Positions 45,515 through 53,972 of a stretch of 64,000 bases of DNA are shown one piece after another. Positions within the stretch are counted from its first letter, which is position 1. Each line of letters opens with the position of its first letter. Made by a program: the position numbers and the translations under genes. This DNA is from Alphaproteobacteria bacterium. GTDB lineage: Bacteria > Pseudomonadota > Alphaproteobacteria > Caulobacterales > Caulobacteraceae. The notes under the pieces were generated by a model that was given only the letters and a program-made list of their open reading frames with translations, was not told where the DNA came from and searched no databases. The stretch lies in contig JAHJME010000015.1 of the NCBI GenBank assembly GCA_018821435.1, forward strand, positions 1-64,000, in the 5' to 3' direction.

Positions 45515-47593
45515 GTGCAGGGTTTGTGGCGTCGGGCGGCCGTGATCGGCCTCGCCCTGGGGTTGGCGGCGTGTGGCCGGGGCGGTGTGGACGCCAAGCG
45601 GATCGAGGCGGCGGACGGGTCGGAGTGGCTGACCTACGGCCGGACCTATGACGAGCAGCGGTTCAGCCCGCTCAGCCAGGTCAACACGGACACCGTCAGC
45701 AAGCTGGGCGTCGCCTGGTGGGCCGAGGTCGACACCGACCGGGGCCAGGAAGCGACCCCCCTGATCGCCGACGGCGTGCTCTACACCACCACCGCGTGGT
45801 CCAAGGTCTATGCGTTCGACGCCAAGACCGGAAAGCCGCTCTGGAACTACGACCCCAAGGTCCCGGGCGAGGCCGGCTTCAACGCCTGCTGCGACGTGGT
45901 CAACCGCGGCGCCGCCATCTGGAAGGGCCGGATCTATGTCGGGACCCTCGACGGCCGGCTGATCGCGCTGGACGCCAAGACCGGCGCCGTCGCCTGGGAC
46001 GTCCAGACCACCGACAAGACCAGGCCCTACACCATCACCGGTGCGCCGCGCGTGGTGAAGGGCAAGGTGCTGATCGGCAACGGCGGCGCCGAGTACGGCG
46101 TGCGCGGCTACGTCAGCGCCTATGACGCGGACTCAGGCAAGCTGGCCTGGCGCTTCTACACCACCCCCAATCCCAAGGGCTCGCCGGACAACGCCGCCTC
46201 CGACAAGGTCTTCCGGGACAAGGCCTCCGCCACCTGGAGCGACGGGGTCTGGAAGGAGAGCGGCGGTGGCGGCACCGTCTGGGACGCCATCACCTACGAC
46301 CCGAAGCTGGACCTGCTCTTCGTCGGCGTCGGCAACGGCAATCCCTGGAACCACAAGCTCCGCTCGGGCGGCAAGGGCGACAACCTGTTCCTGTCGTCCA
46401 TCGTGGCCCTGCGACCGGAGACCGGCGAATACGTCTGGCACTACCAGACCACGCCCGGCGAGAGCTGGGACTACACCGCCACCCAGCACATCATGCTGGC
46501 CGACCTGAAGATCGCCGGCGTGGATCGCCGCGTGGTCATGCAGGCGCCGAAGAACGGCTTCTTCTACGTGCTGGACGCCAGGACCGGCGCCCTGATCTCG
46601 GCCGAGAAGTTCGTGCCGGTGGACTGGGCCGAGAAGGTCGACCTGAAGACCGGCCGGCCCGTCGAGGCGGCCTTCGCCCGCTACAACGGCGGCCAGGTCT
46701 CGACCCAGATGTCCGGCGCGCTGGGCGGCCACAACTGGCAGCCGATGGCGTTCAGCCCGAAGACCGGCCTGGTCTACATCCCGGCCCAGCACGGCCACGG
46801 CTTCTATGCCGACCCCGCCGAGTTCAAGTTCATCCCCGGCGCCTGGAACACCGGCATGCTGCGCGTCGCGGGCGGACCGTCGGCGAAGGCGCCCGCGGCC
46901 CGGCCCGGCATGTTCCCGGCCAAGGGCGAACTGATCGCCTGGGACCCGGTGACCCAGACCAAACGCTGGAGCGTCGCCTTCCCGCAGATGTGGACCAGCG
47001 GCGTGCTGGCCACCGACGGCGGTCTGGTGTTCCACGCCGTCAACAACGCCTTCACCGCCTACGACGCCGCCAAGGGCGCGCCCCTCTGGAGCTACGACAC
47101 CGGCGCCCGCGCCATCGCGCCTGCCGCCACCTACGCCATCGACGGCGAGCAGTACGTGGCCCTGATGGTCGGCAACGGCGGCGCCGGCGGCAAGGACCAG
47201 CCGCGCCAGCGCGGCCGGCTGCTGGTGTTCAAGCTGGGCGGGGCGGTGACGCCGCCGGCCTATCCCGCGCCGGTGACGCCCGCCAAGCTGGACCTCAGCC
47301 TGGCCACGCCGTCCAAGGGCGACGCCGACAAGGGCTCGGCGACCTACAACCTGTTCTGCGGGACCTGTCACGGCGCCGGTCCCTACCTGCCCAACCTGGC
47401 GACCTCGCCCGCGATCCTGGACCCCGACGGGTTCAAGGCCATCGTCCTGGATGGCGCGCTGAAGGCCAACGGCATGGCCCCCTTCCGTCGCTACTTCGGC
47501 GACGCCGAGGCCGAGGACCTCCGGGCGTTCCTGCTGTGGCAGGCGGCCCAGACGCCCGCGCCGACGCCGGCGGCCCCGACCCACGCGCAGTAG
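45515..47593 (+). CDS. PQQ-dependent quinohemoprotein alcohol dehydrogenase (type I/II)
   Basis: This 692-residue periplasmic enzyme oxidises alcohols using pyrroloquinoline quinone. The signal ends in a lipobox-like LAAC (Cys20), so it may be a lipoprotein. The eight-bladed propeller follows with the adjacent Cys125-Cys126 (ACCDVVNRG) and the catalytic Asp319 in SWDYTAT. Residue 321 is Thr rather than Asp, so the site lacks the lanthanide signature and is probably calcium-dependent. A C-terminal cytochrome c domain has CGTCH at 615-619. The start is GTG. No PQQ-synthesis gene is nearby. Confidence 0.92.
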   Translation: MQGLWRRAAVIGLALGLAACGRGGVDAKRIEAADGSEWLTYGRTYDEQRFSPLSQVNTDTVSKLGVAWWAEVDTDRGQEATPLIADGVLYTTTAWSKVYAFDAKTGKPLWNYDPKVPGEAGFNACCDVVNRGAAIWKGRIYVGTLDGRLIALDAKTGAVAWDVQTTDKTRPYTITGAPRVVKGKVLIGNGGAEYGVRGYVSAYDADSGKLAWRFYTTPNPKGSPDNAASDKVFRDKASATWSDGVWKESGGGGTVWDAITYDPKLDLLFVGVGNGNPWNHKLRSGGKGDNLFLSSIVALRPETGEYVWHYQTTPGESWDYTATQHIMLADLKIAGVDRRVVMQAPKNGFFYVLDARTGALISAEKFVPVDWAEKVDLKTGRPVEAAFARYNGGQVSTQMSGALGGHNWQPMAFSPKTGLVYIPAQHGHGFYADPAEFKFIPGAWNTGMLRVAGGPSAKAPAARPGMFPAKGELIAWDPVTQTKRWSVAFPQMWTSGVLATDGGLVFHAVNNAFTAYDAAKGAPLWSYDTGARAIAPAATYAIDGEQYVALMVGNGGAGGKDQPRQRGRLLVFKLGGAVTPPAYPAPVTPAKLDLSLATPSKGDADKGSATYNLFCGTCHGAGPYLPNLATSPAILDPDGFKAIVLDGALKANGMAPFRRYFGDAEAEDLRAFLLWQAAQTPAPTPAAPTHAQ

Positions 47594-47598
47594 AGAAA

Positions 47599-47665
47599 CC
47601 AGCGCCCCTCGAAGAACCTCCCCCGTTTACGGGGGAGGGGACCCGACGGGTGGAGGGGGCGCTGG
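47599..47665. repeat. Nested palindrome between convergent dehydrogenase and DUF3501 genes
   Basis: The outer pair CCAGCGCCCCTC / GGAGGGGGCGCTGG encloses a perfect inner hairpin, CCTCCCCC-GTTTAC-GGGGGAGG. It shares the GGTGGAGGGGGC core with the element at 1-125 and may serve as a terminator for both genes. Confidence 0.78.
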
Positions 47666-47678
47666 GGCCGCGCTCGAC

Positions 47679-48272
47679 CTACGCGAAGTCCTTCGCCAGC
47701 TCCGCCCGGGACGCCGGCGACAGCCCGGCCTGGTGGCTGTAGCGGTCGTGGGCGCAGCCGATGGCGATGTCGACGCCGGGGGTGCGGAACACCGCGATAT
47801 GCTCGGACTTCAGCGGGAAGCGCAGGAAGTGGACGGACGAGGTCTTGCCATCCTCGCGCGTGCGTTCCACGTCGCCCTCGGCCACGGCCATCACCCGCTC
47901 GCCGCCCACCGCCACATAGAAGCAGTCCTCGACGCCGCCCAGCCGCGACAGCACCGCCTCGCGCCGCACGGGATCGTCGATCTCGAACATCACCGTGGCC
48001 ACCAGCTCCGACCCGTTGGGGATCAGCGGATTGTAGGCGGCCAGTTCGTCGGGGACCTGGGCCGCGCCGCCCTTCTCGATCAGCAGCATCTCCTGCACCT
48101 GGAAGAGCATGGTCTCGTAGCTCTCGAAGTAGAAGGTGCAGTAGGGACCCAGATCGATCCGGCGCAGCCGCTTGAGCGGCAGCAACTCCAGCCGGCGATC
48201 CTTGCGCACCTTGGCGAACGCGTCGTCCGGCATCAGGTCGGCGGGCGTGATTTGGCGCTGGTCCAGCGGCAT
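47679..48272 (-). CDS. DUF3501 family protein
   Basis: A 197-residue protein with the family start PLDQRQITPADLMPDDAFAKVRKDRRLELLPLKRLRRIDLGPYCTFYFESYETM. QEMLLIEKGG, a YNPLIPNGSELVATVMFEID segment and a C-terminal CAHDRYSHQA follow. No catalytic motif is known. It overlaps the stop of the upstream iron-sulfur protein by one base and is the third gene of the rubrerythrin operon. The conserved three-gene grouping suggests that it works with the Fe-S protein, perhaps as a small partner. That is an inference from context. Confidence 0.88.
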   Translation of the reverse strand: MPLDQRQITPADLMPDDAFAKVRKDRRLELLPLKRLRRIDLGPYCTFYFESYETMLFQVQEMLLIEKGGAAQVPDELAAYNPLIPNGSELVATVMFEIDDPVRREAVLSRLGGVEDCFYVAVGGERVMAVAEGDVERTREDGKTSSVHFLRFPLKSEHIAVFRTPGVDIAIGCAHDRYSHQAGLSPASRAELAKDFA

Positions 48273-49654
48273 CAGAACACTCCGTAGGCGCGGGCGAAGA
48301 TCTCGATCGGATGGGCTTCGGCCGGACGCGGCGGCGCGGTCTGGGCCGTGTCGTCGCCGACCATCTGGGCCAGATGCTTGCAGGCCAGCGGGCAGTCCGA
48401 GCACAGCGTCGCGTTGCCCTTGGCCGCGACCTGCCGGGCGGCGGGACGGCCCACCTTGTTGGCCACGTGGTGCGTGTCCTTCATCACCCCGAACGTGCCG
48501 CCGTGGCCCGAGCAGCGCTCGACCAGGTCGACCTTGGTGTCGGGGATCAGCTTCAGCATCTCCAGCGACTTGGCGCCCATGTTCTGCGCGCGGGCGTGGC
48601 AGGCGTGGTGGAAGGTGACGCCGCCTTCGACGGGCGTCAGGCCCGGGACCAGGCCATAGGTCTTGGACAGCTCGACGATGTACTGGGCCACGTCCTTGGT
48701 CGCCGCCGACAGCCGACCGACGGAATGGTCGTCGGGCAGCATCAGCGGCCATTCGAACTTCATCATCAGGCCGCAGGAGGCGGTCAGCGACACCACCTCG
48801 TAGCCGTCGTCGATATAGGGGGCGAACGCCGCGGCCACCCGGCGGGCCTTGCCGGCCACATCCTTGAGGTCGCCGGCCTCGAGCTGCGGCATGCCGCAGC
48901 ATTCGGGATAGACCAGCTTCACCTCGACACCCTGCAGCGCCAGCACCTTGGCGGCGGCCACGGCCGTGTCTGGCGTGTTGTAGTCGACGAAGCAGGTCGC
49001 ATAGAGCGCGACCTTGCGCTGGCCGAACGCCGGCCCGGCGGGGTTGGCCGCCAGCGGGGTCTTCAGCCGGTCGGTCGCGGTCTTCGAATGGTACTTGGGA
49101 AGCTCCACCTCGGCGTCGATCTCGGCGATGGCTTCCAGCAGCTTGCGCAGCGGCGTGTTCGAGCGCGCGGTCACCCAGTTGGCCAGGCCCGCGACCGGCT
49201 TGGCCAGCTTGCCGTTGCGATCGGTCAGGCCCAGCTGCTCGCGGACGAAATCCTTCTCCCCGGCCCGCCGCTTGGCGGCGCGGTAGCGCAGGATCAGGTG
49301 GGGAATGTCGATATCGAAGGGGTGCGGCGGCACATAGGGGCACTTGGTCAGGAAGCACATGTCGCAGAGCGTGCAGGCCTCGGCGACGTGGGCATGTTCC
49401 TTGGGGCCGATGCCGTCGACCTCGCCGGTCGCGCTCTCGTCGATCGCGTCGAACATGCGCGGGAAGCTGTCGCACAGGTTGAAGCAGCGCCGGCACGTAT
49501 GACAGACGTCGAACTGCCGCTGCAGCTCCGCCTCGACCTTGGTCAGGTCATAGTAGTCCTCGTCCTGCCACAGGATCGGACGGCGGAACGGCGCGTCGAG
49601 GCTGCCCTCGCGCGGGGGAGCTTTGGCGGCCGGGGCCTGGGTGTCATCGCTCAT
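48272..49654 (-). CDS. Heterodisulfide-reductase/GlpC-like iron-sulfur protein
   Basis: A 460-residue cytoplasmic or membrane-associated electron carrier. It has two ferredoxin clusters, C51-xx-C54-xx-C57-xxx-C61 and C94-xx-C97-xx-C100-xxxx-C105P (TKCPYVPPH). Two CCG-type domains follow; the first is complete (YPECCGMP), while the second reads RCSGHGG, so its Cys pair is altered. This matches HdrD/GlpC-type subunits that pass electrons between quinones and soluble partners. It lies downstream of the rubrerythrin gene (with a palindromic repeat between) and overlaps the DUF3501 gene. A peroxide-reducing or thiol-linked role is likely but unproven. Confidence 0.85.
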   Translation of the reverse strand: MSDDTQAPAAKAPPREGSLDAPFRRPILWQDEDYYDLTKVEAELQRQFDVCHTCRRCFNLCDSFPRMFDAIDESATGEVDGIGPKEHAHVAEACTLCDMCFLTKCPYVPPHPFDIDIPHLILRYRAAKRRAGEKDFVREQLGLTDRNGKLAKPVAGLANWVTARSNTPLRKLLEAIAEIDAEVELPKYHSKTATDRLKTPLAANPAGPAFGQRKVALYATCFVDYNTPDTAVAAAKVLALQGVEVKLVYPECCGMPQLEAGDLKDVAGKARRVAAAFAPYIDDGYEVVSLTASCGLMMKFEWPLMLPDDHSVGRLSAATKDVAQYIVELSKTYGLVPGLTPVEGGVTFHHACHARAQNMGAKSLEMLKLIPDTKVDLVERCSGHGGTFGVMKDTHHVANKVGRPAARQVAAKGNATLCSDCPLACKHLAQMVGDDTAQTAPPRPAEAHPIEIFARAYGVF

Positions 49655-49671
49655 GGATCAACTCCAATGCG

Positions 49672-49816
49672 TGTCATCCCGGTTTCGCAGCGCGAAGACC
49701 GGGACCCCGATGTGTTGAGCTTGCCGGTTATCCGCGACGGCGCCGCTGCACGAGATCTGGCCCGCCGGTGATCGGGGTTCCGGTCTTCCGCCTCACGGCG
49801 GAAGACCGGGATGACA
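49672..49816. repeat. Palindromic element 'TGTCATCCCGGT', second copy
   Basis: TGTCATCCCGGT at the left and ACCGGGATGACA at the right are exact inverses. CGAAGACCGGGACCCCGAT and ATCGGGGTTCCGGTCTTC lie inside. It has the same design as 9530-9673. It separates the rubrerythrin gene from its Fe-S partner gene, so transcription of the operon would have to pass through it. Confidence 0.87.
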
Positions 49817-49829
49817 CGGGTATTGGTGG

Positions 49830-50246
49830 CTAGTCGAGCGTGTCGAGGGCGCGCTGGAAGCGGCCGGCGTGGGACTTCTCGGCCTTGGCCAGGGTCTCGA
49901 ACCAGTCGGCGATCTCGTCGTAGCCTTCCTCGCGGGCCGTGCGCGCCATGCCCGGGTACATGTCGGTGTACTCGTGCGTCTCGCCGGCGATGGCGGCCTT
50001 CAGGTTGTCGGACGTGCCACCGATGGGCAGGCCGGTGGCGGGATCGCCCACTTCTTCCATGAATTCCAGGTGGCCGTGCGCGTGGCCGGTCTCGCCTTCC
50101 GCCGTGGAGCGGAACACCGAGGCCACGTCGTTGTAGCCTTCGACGTCGGCCTTCTGCGCGAAGTAGAGGTAGCGGCGGTTCGCCTGGCTCTCGCCGGCGA
50201 AGGCGGCCTTGAGGTTCTCGATAGTCTTGCTGCTCGCAAGCGACAT
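49830..50246 (-). CDS. Rubrerythrin family protein
   Basis: A 138-residue rubrerythrin-type di-iron four-helix protein. Its two Glu/His clusters lie in [20 protein letters not shown] and in the later AIAGETHEY and EKSHAGRF segments, typical of rubrerythrin ligands. The C-terminal rubredoxin domain with its Cys4 iron site is absent, so an external electron donor is needed, for which the downstream Fe-S protein is the obvious candidate. It would reduce hydrogen peroxide. The ATG at 50246 begins [13 protein letters not shown]. It diverges from a small hydrophilic protein gene. Confidence 0.9.
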   Translation of the reverse strand: MSLASSKTIENLKAAFAGESQANRRYLYFAQKADVEGYNDVASVFRSTAEGETGHAHGHLEFMEEVGDPATGLPIGGTSDNLKAAIAGETHEYTDMYPGMARTAREEGYDEIADWFETLAKAEKSHAGRFQRALDTLD

Positions 50247-50417
50247 GTGGATCTCCCTAGACGGCGGCGAGCCCCCCGGCCCGACACGCCATGCGGGTGG
50301 GACTATGGACCGGCGTCCCGATCGATCAACATGATATGCTCTATGCATAGGATCGAGCGGCTCTATGGAGCTTCGCCGCGACCTGGCGGGTTCTGCCTTC
50401 GAACGAAGGAGACGGTC

Positions 50418-50612
50418 ATGGCCGACAACGACAAGATTCAGGGCGAAGGCAATTACGACGCCGCCCGCAAGTTCGATCAGGACGAGCGCGACTTCATCGC
50501 CAAGGGCGGCGTGGAGAAAAAGGCCCGCGAGGCCGAACAGGCGCTGGACGGCCCGGAGGGCGCCGAGCTCGAAAAGGCGCGAAAGGACACGGGCGCGGGC
50601 AAGACCCACTAG
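50418..50612 (+). CDS. Small hydrophilic protein of unknown function
   Basis: A 64-residue, highly charged protein (MADNDKIQGEGNYDAARKFDQDERDFIAKGG...), low in hydrophobic residues and with no signal or membrane segment. It is likely disordered. The ATG has GAAGGAGAC 6 bases upstream, a strong ribosome site, and it starts well after the divergent rubrerythrin promoter. Small proteins like this are often stress-induced in alphaproteobacteria, and its neighbours fit that. No family name can be given with confidence. Its 3' end overlaps the alkB gene stop by 4 bases. Confidence 0.7.
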   Translation: MADNDKIQGEGNYDAARKFDQDERDFIAKGGVEKKAREAEQALDGPEGAELEKARKDTGAGKTH

Positions 50613-51169
50613 CCCCGCAGGTTGCGGAACGTGATGGAGTAGCGGTGCGCCTTGGCTTCCGGGAGCGAGTGCTCCCAGTCGGTGCGCGCCGCGCCATCCA
50701 GCAGATAGGCCGAGCGCGGTTCGACGGGCACGTTGATCCGCTGGAAGCGTGCGCCCTCGCGGCGCCGGAAGCGCATGAGCGTCGGCGCCAGCAACGACAC
50801 CCCCACCACCTTCTCGAAGACCGGCCGGTCGCGATGCCAGCCGATCGGCGCGCCTTCGCGATATTCGTTGATCAGGACGTGCGCGAACGCCTCGCCCGGC
50901 AGGCCGGCGAACGCCGCGGCCTTGTCGCGAACCGGCAGCAGCCAGTCGGGAATCGGATCGACGCTGACCAGTCCCGGGCCATTGAAGTCGTACTTCAGTC
51001 CGAACGAGATCACGCGGCGCCGGCCCTCGTAACCCCGGAACAGGAACGGTTCGAACGGCTGCGTCTCCAGCCGCGCGACCAGGGCCCGCTCTTCGTCGGG
51101 CGTGATCAGATCGGCCTGGTAGCGGAAGCCGTCGGGCGCGACGGGCGGGAGATCGAACAGGGCGCTCAC
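50609..51169 (-). CDS. alkB: Alpha-ketoglutarate-dependent DNA repair dioxygenase AlkB
   Basis: A 186-residue Fe(II)/2-oxoglutarate dioxygenase that removes methyl groups from 1-methyladenine and 3-methylcytosine in DNA or RNA. Iron ligands His112 and Asp114 (GWHRDRP) and His167 (WEHSLP) are present. Arg176 and Arg182 in HRYSITFRN form the 2-oxoglutarate-binding motif. The N-terminal nucleotide-recognition lid is short. It is the bacterial AlkB type rather than an AlkB homologue with a fused domain. It converges on the small hydrophilic protein gene and lies near the rubrerythrin cluster. Confidence 0.93.
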   Translation of the reverse strand: MSALFDLPPVAPDGFRYQADLITPDEERALVARLETQPFEPFLFRGYEGRRRVISFGLKYDFNGPGLVSVDPIPDWLLPVRDKAAAFAGLPGEAFAHVLINEYREGAPIGWHRDRPVFEKVVGVSLLAPTLMRFRRREGARFQRINVPVEPRSAYLLDGAARTDWEHSLPEAKAHRYSITFRNLRG

Positions 51170-51194
51170 AGGCGTTGAGATGGGCGCAAACGAA

Positions 51195-51224
51195 GGCGGC
51201 GGGAAGGTCGCCCTTCCCGCCGCC
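51195..51224. terminator. Perfect hairpin between alkB and a small exported protein gene
   Basis: GGCGGCGGGAAGG-TCGC-CCTTCCCGCCGCC is a 13-base perfect stem with a four-base loop, just downstream of the stop at 51250 on the minus strand. There is no T-run, so it may be a factor-independent hairpin or a repeat unit. Confidence 0.6.
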
Positions 51225-51249
51225 GGTCATTCGCGTCCGTTATCCGCGC

Positions 51250-51630
51250 CTAGTAGCGCGGATAGTCGTTGCGACCGTAGCGACGGTCGCCGTCGCGGCG
51301 ATCCCAGCGGATCTGCGCGGCCAGGGCGTCGAAGCGGCGATCCAGGTCGGCGCGCTCCCACTGCGACAGGCCGTCGCGACGGTAGCGGTTCTCCAGGCGG
51401 GCGATGGTCTGGAACGTGGCGCGGGCGTTGTAGGCCTCGCGGCGGGTCAGGTCACCGCGCTCGACACCGCGCTCGATCCGGCGGTCCAGCACGGCCTGAC
51501 GTTCGTTGATCGTCATCCAGCGCTCGGCGCGGGGCGCGTCCGGACGGCCATAGCCATAGCCCGGTTGGGCGACGGCGGCCGTGGCGGACAGGGCGGTGGC
51601 GGCGGCCAGGGCGATAATCATGGTCTTCAT
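51250..51630 (-). CDS. Small exported Arg/Tyr-rich protein of unknown function
   Basis: A 126-residue protein with a signal peptide (MKTMIIALAAATALSATAAVAQ) and a mature part rich in Arg, Asp and Tyr, ending RRYGRNDYPRY. A helical centre reads DRRIERGVERGDLTRREAYNARATFQTIARLENRYRRDGLSQWERADLDRRF. Such proteins recur in Caulobacteraceae and sphingomonads, but I do not know their function. Export to the periplasm is likely. It is monocistronic, between alkB and an alpha/beta hydrolase gene on the same strand. Confidence 0.75.
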   Translation of the reverse strand: MKTMIIALAAATALSATAAVAQPGYGYGRPDAPRAERWMTINERQAVLDRRIERGVERGDLTRREAYNARATFQTIARLENRYRRDGLSQWERADLDRRFDALAAQIRWDRRDGDRRYGRNDYPRY

Positions 51631-51750
51631 GTCGTTCTCTCCTCAGAACGTGGGGGTGTTGTCCCTCGTCTTGGGTGGTCAGAACGACGAGCCGCCCGAT
51701 TGGTTCACCGGGTGTGGCGCCGCGATCACGGTTCCCGGCGCAGATTCCGC

Positions 51751-52527
51751 CTATCCCAGCTTGGCGATGGCCGCGGCCACCAAGCCCGGCTTCTCCAGGG
51801 TGATCATGTGGCCGGCCTCGGGTATCGAGACCAGCTCGGCGCCGGCGATGCCCTTCTTGAAACCGTGCGCATAGACCGGCGGGATCAGCCGGTCGCTGTC
51901 GCCCCAGACGATCACCGTCTTCGCCTTGATACGGTACAGGCGCTGGCTCAGGCCCCGCTCGGGGATGGGAAACAGGATGCGGCCGGCCATGCCCAGCTGG
52001 CGCGCGTTGTTGACCAGATAGGTCTGCAGGAAATTCGGATCGGTCAGGTCCCGACCCGCGGTCAGCATCGCCGTGCCCACCTCGGCGTCGTGGAACAGCA
52101 ACTCCGGCATCTCGTAGGGCAGGGTCGCGAACAGGTCGGCGATGGGATGGTCGTCGTCCCATAGGCCGGCAGGTGCGATCAGCGCCAGGCGCGACACGTC
52201 GTTGGGGGCGATGGCCGCCATCTCGGCCGCGATCATCCCGCCCATCGAGTGGCCGACCAGGATCGGATCCGTCAGGCCAAGCGCCGCCACCGCGTCCCAG
52301 CCGTGGAGGGTGAAATCCAGCATGTCGCGGATCTCAGGCGCCTCCTCGCTGTCACCGTAGCCGGGGATCAGGGGAGCGTAGACCGTGTGGGTCTTCGCCA
52401 GCTCCGCCAGCAGCGGATCGTCGGCGGTCACCCCGCCGGCGCCATGCAGGAACACCAGCGCCGGGCCGGAGCCGCCTTGCAGGTACTGGACAGGGACGTG
52501 GCGGGTCTGGACGGTCTTGAGCTGCAT
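51751..52527 (-). CDS. Alpha/beta-hydrolase fold protein
   Basis: A 258-residue hydrolase. The oxyanion motif VFLHGAGG is followed by the nucleophile elbow GHSMGG. Asp in WGDSDRLIPP and His in EAGHMITLEKP complete the triad. The ATG at 52527 has GGAGG 7 bases upstream and starts one base after the stop of the luciferase-like gene, so the two are translationally coupled. A hydrolase downstream of a flavin oxidoreductase suggests a small catabolic pair in which an oxygenation product is cleaved. The substrate is unknown. It is not obviously a haloalkane dehalogenase or lipase. Confidence 0.88.
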   Translation of the reverse strand: MQLKTVQTRHVPVQYLQGGSGPALVFLHGAGGVTADDPLLAELAKTHTVYAPLIPGYGDSEEAPEIRDMLDFTLHGWDAVAALGLTDPILVGHSMGGMIAAEMAAIAPNDVSRLALIAPAGLWDDDHPIADLFATLPYEMPELLFHDAEVGTAMLTAGRDLTDPNFLQTYLVNNARQLGMAGRILFPIPERGLSQRLYRIKAKTVIVWGDSDRLIPPVYAHGFKKGIAGAELVSIPEAGHMITLEKPGLVAAAIAKLG

Positions 52528-52528
52528 C

Positions 52529-53806
52529 TCAGGCCTCCACCGCATAGGTCTTCATCAGCTCTTCGCGGGTCGGCGCCTGTTTCGGCAGGGCGCCGGCGGT
52601 GACCCGGTCCTTCAGCGGCTGGGTCCAGAACCGGTTGTCGTGGTCCCAGTCGGGGAACATGTTCCGAAGCTTGGGCATCACCTTCTCGGCGAACAGCTTG
52701 GTGGAATACATGCACTTGTCGGCCGGCATGTCGCCTACGTGCATCAGGCAGAAGATGTTGCCGACGTTCAGGCCCTTGATCAGCTCCTCCATCCGCTGGC
52801 GGACGGTCTCGGGCGAGCCCGCGATCACGTGGCCCTGCTCGGTCAGCTCCTTCCAAGACAGGGTGGAATAGCCGCCGGTGGGCGGGGCGTACTGCGAGAG
52901 CGCGCCCGACTGGATGGTCTTGATCGTCCGGTAGCCCGGCGCGTCGGCGAACCCCGGATAGACGTGCAGGCAGCGATTGTAGAAATAGCTGACGTGCTCG
53001 GAATAGAGCCGCTCCGCCTCCTCGTCCGTGTCGGCCACCAGGATCGTCTGTGCGAAGCCGGCGCGGTAGGGGCTTTTGTCGACGCCCCGCTCCTCCACCC
53101 GCTTCCAGTAGCCGTTCATCAGCGCCTGCGCCCGCAGGTAGCCGGAGAAGCTGAGGTACGAGTAGCTGTACGTATTATCGATGCAGAAATCGTAGGTCTC
53201 CACCGACCCGCCGCCCGGGATGTGCACCGGCGGATGCGGCTGCTGGATCGGCCTGGGCCAGATGTTGACGTGCCGCAGCTTGTTGTAGCGGCCGTTGAAG
53301 GCGAACGGCTCGCGGGTGGTCCAAGCCTTGATGATCAGCTCGTGGGCCTCGTTGTACTTCTCCCGCGTCAGGCTGGGGATTTGGCCGTAGCAATAGTTGG
53401 TGTCCATCGAGGTCCCCACCGGGAAACCCGCCACCAGCCGCCCGCCCGAGATGCAGTCCAGCATCGCGAACTCCTCGGCCACCCGCACCGGCGGGTTGTA
53501 CAGCGCGATGGAATTGCCCAGCACGACCACGGCCGCGTTCTTGGTCCGGCGCGCCAGGCCGGCGGCGATGATGTTGGGGCTGGGCATTATGCCGTAGCCG
53601 TTCTGGTGGTGCTCGTTCACCCCCACGCCGTCGAAGCCGAGGGTGTCGGCGTACTCCAGCAGGTCCATGTAGGTGTTGTAGACCTCGTGGCTCTTGGCCG
53701 GGTCGAACAGCTTCTGGTCGATGTCCACCCAGACCGAGCGGTGCGTCTCCCGGAAATCATCCGGCAGATACGGCCACGGCATCAGGTTGAACCAGGTGAA
53801 CTTCAT
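52529..53806 (-). CDS. LLM class flavin-dependent oxidoreductase
   Basis: A 425-residue luciferase-like monooxygenase (TIM barrel). The start MKFTWFNLMPWPYLPDDF and the sequence GFDGVGVNEHHQNGYGIMPSPNIIAAGLARRTKNAAVVVLGNSIALYNPPVRVAEEFAMLD are diagnostic. It would use reduced FMN from a separate reductase, which is not in the window. The ATG at 53806 is the family start. The alpha/beta-hydrolase gene follows immediately. AGSPETVRQRM near the C-terminus is a family signature. It probably oxygenates a hydrophobic ketone or related compound before hydrolysis; that step is inferred from pairing. Confidence 0.9.
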   Translation of the reverse strand: MKFTWFNLMPWPYLPDDFRETHRSVWVDIDQKLFDPAKSHEVYNTYMDLLEYADTLGFDGVGVNEHHQNGYGIMPSPNIIAAGLARRTKNAAVVVLGNSIALYNPPVRVAEEFAMLDCISGGRLVAGFPVGTSMDTNYCYGQIPSLTREKYNEAHELIIKAWTTREPFAFNGRYNKLRHVNIWPRPIQQPHPPVHIPGGGSVETYDFCIDNTYSYSYLSFSGYLRAQALMNGYWKRVEERGVDKSPYRAGFAQTILVADTDEEAERLYSEHVSYFYNRCLHVYPGFADAPGYRTIKTIQSGALSQYAPPTGGYSTLSWKELTEQGHVIAGSPETVRQRMEELIKGLNVGNIFCLMHVGDMPADKCMYSTKLFAEKVMPKLRNMFPDWDHDNRFWTQPLKDRVTAGALPKQAPTREELMKTYAVEA

Positions 53807-53917
53807 GGTCCGCGTCCTCCGTCGCGCCATCTCTGCTGGACGGTCGCTGAACGACGATAACCCACGCAGGCCCGCCGTCACCCCCTTACGTTCGGCAAAT
53901 ATAATACCTTTGGATCA

Positions 53918-53945
53918 TTGAACTTCGATTGGCCGCGTCTATGTT
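53918..53945 (+). promoter_or_regulatory. Candidate promoter for DUF2061-dps
   Basis: TTGAAC at 53918-53923 and TATGTT at 53940-53945 have a 16-base spacer. They lie 28 bases upstream of the DUF2061 ATG, in an AT-richer stretch of the divergent gap. It is a plain sigma-70-like match and may be fortuitous. Confidence 0.35.
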
Positions 53946-53972
53946 GAGAACAGTTCGCAACAGGAGGCCGCG

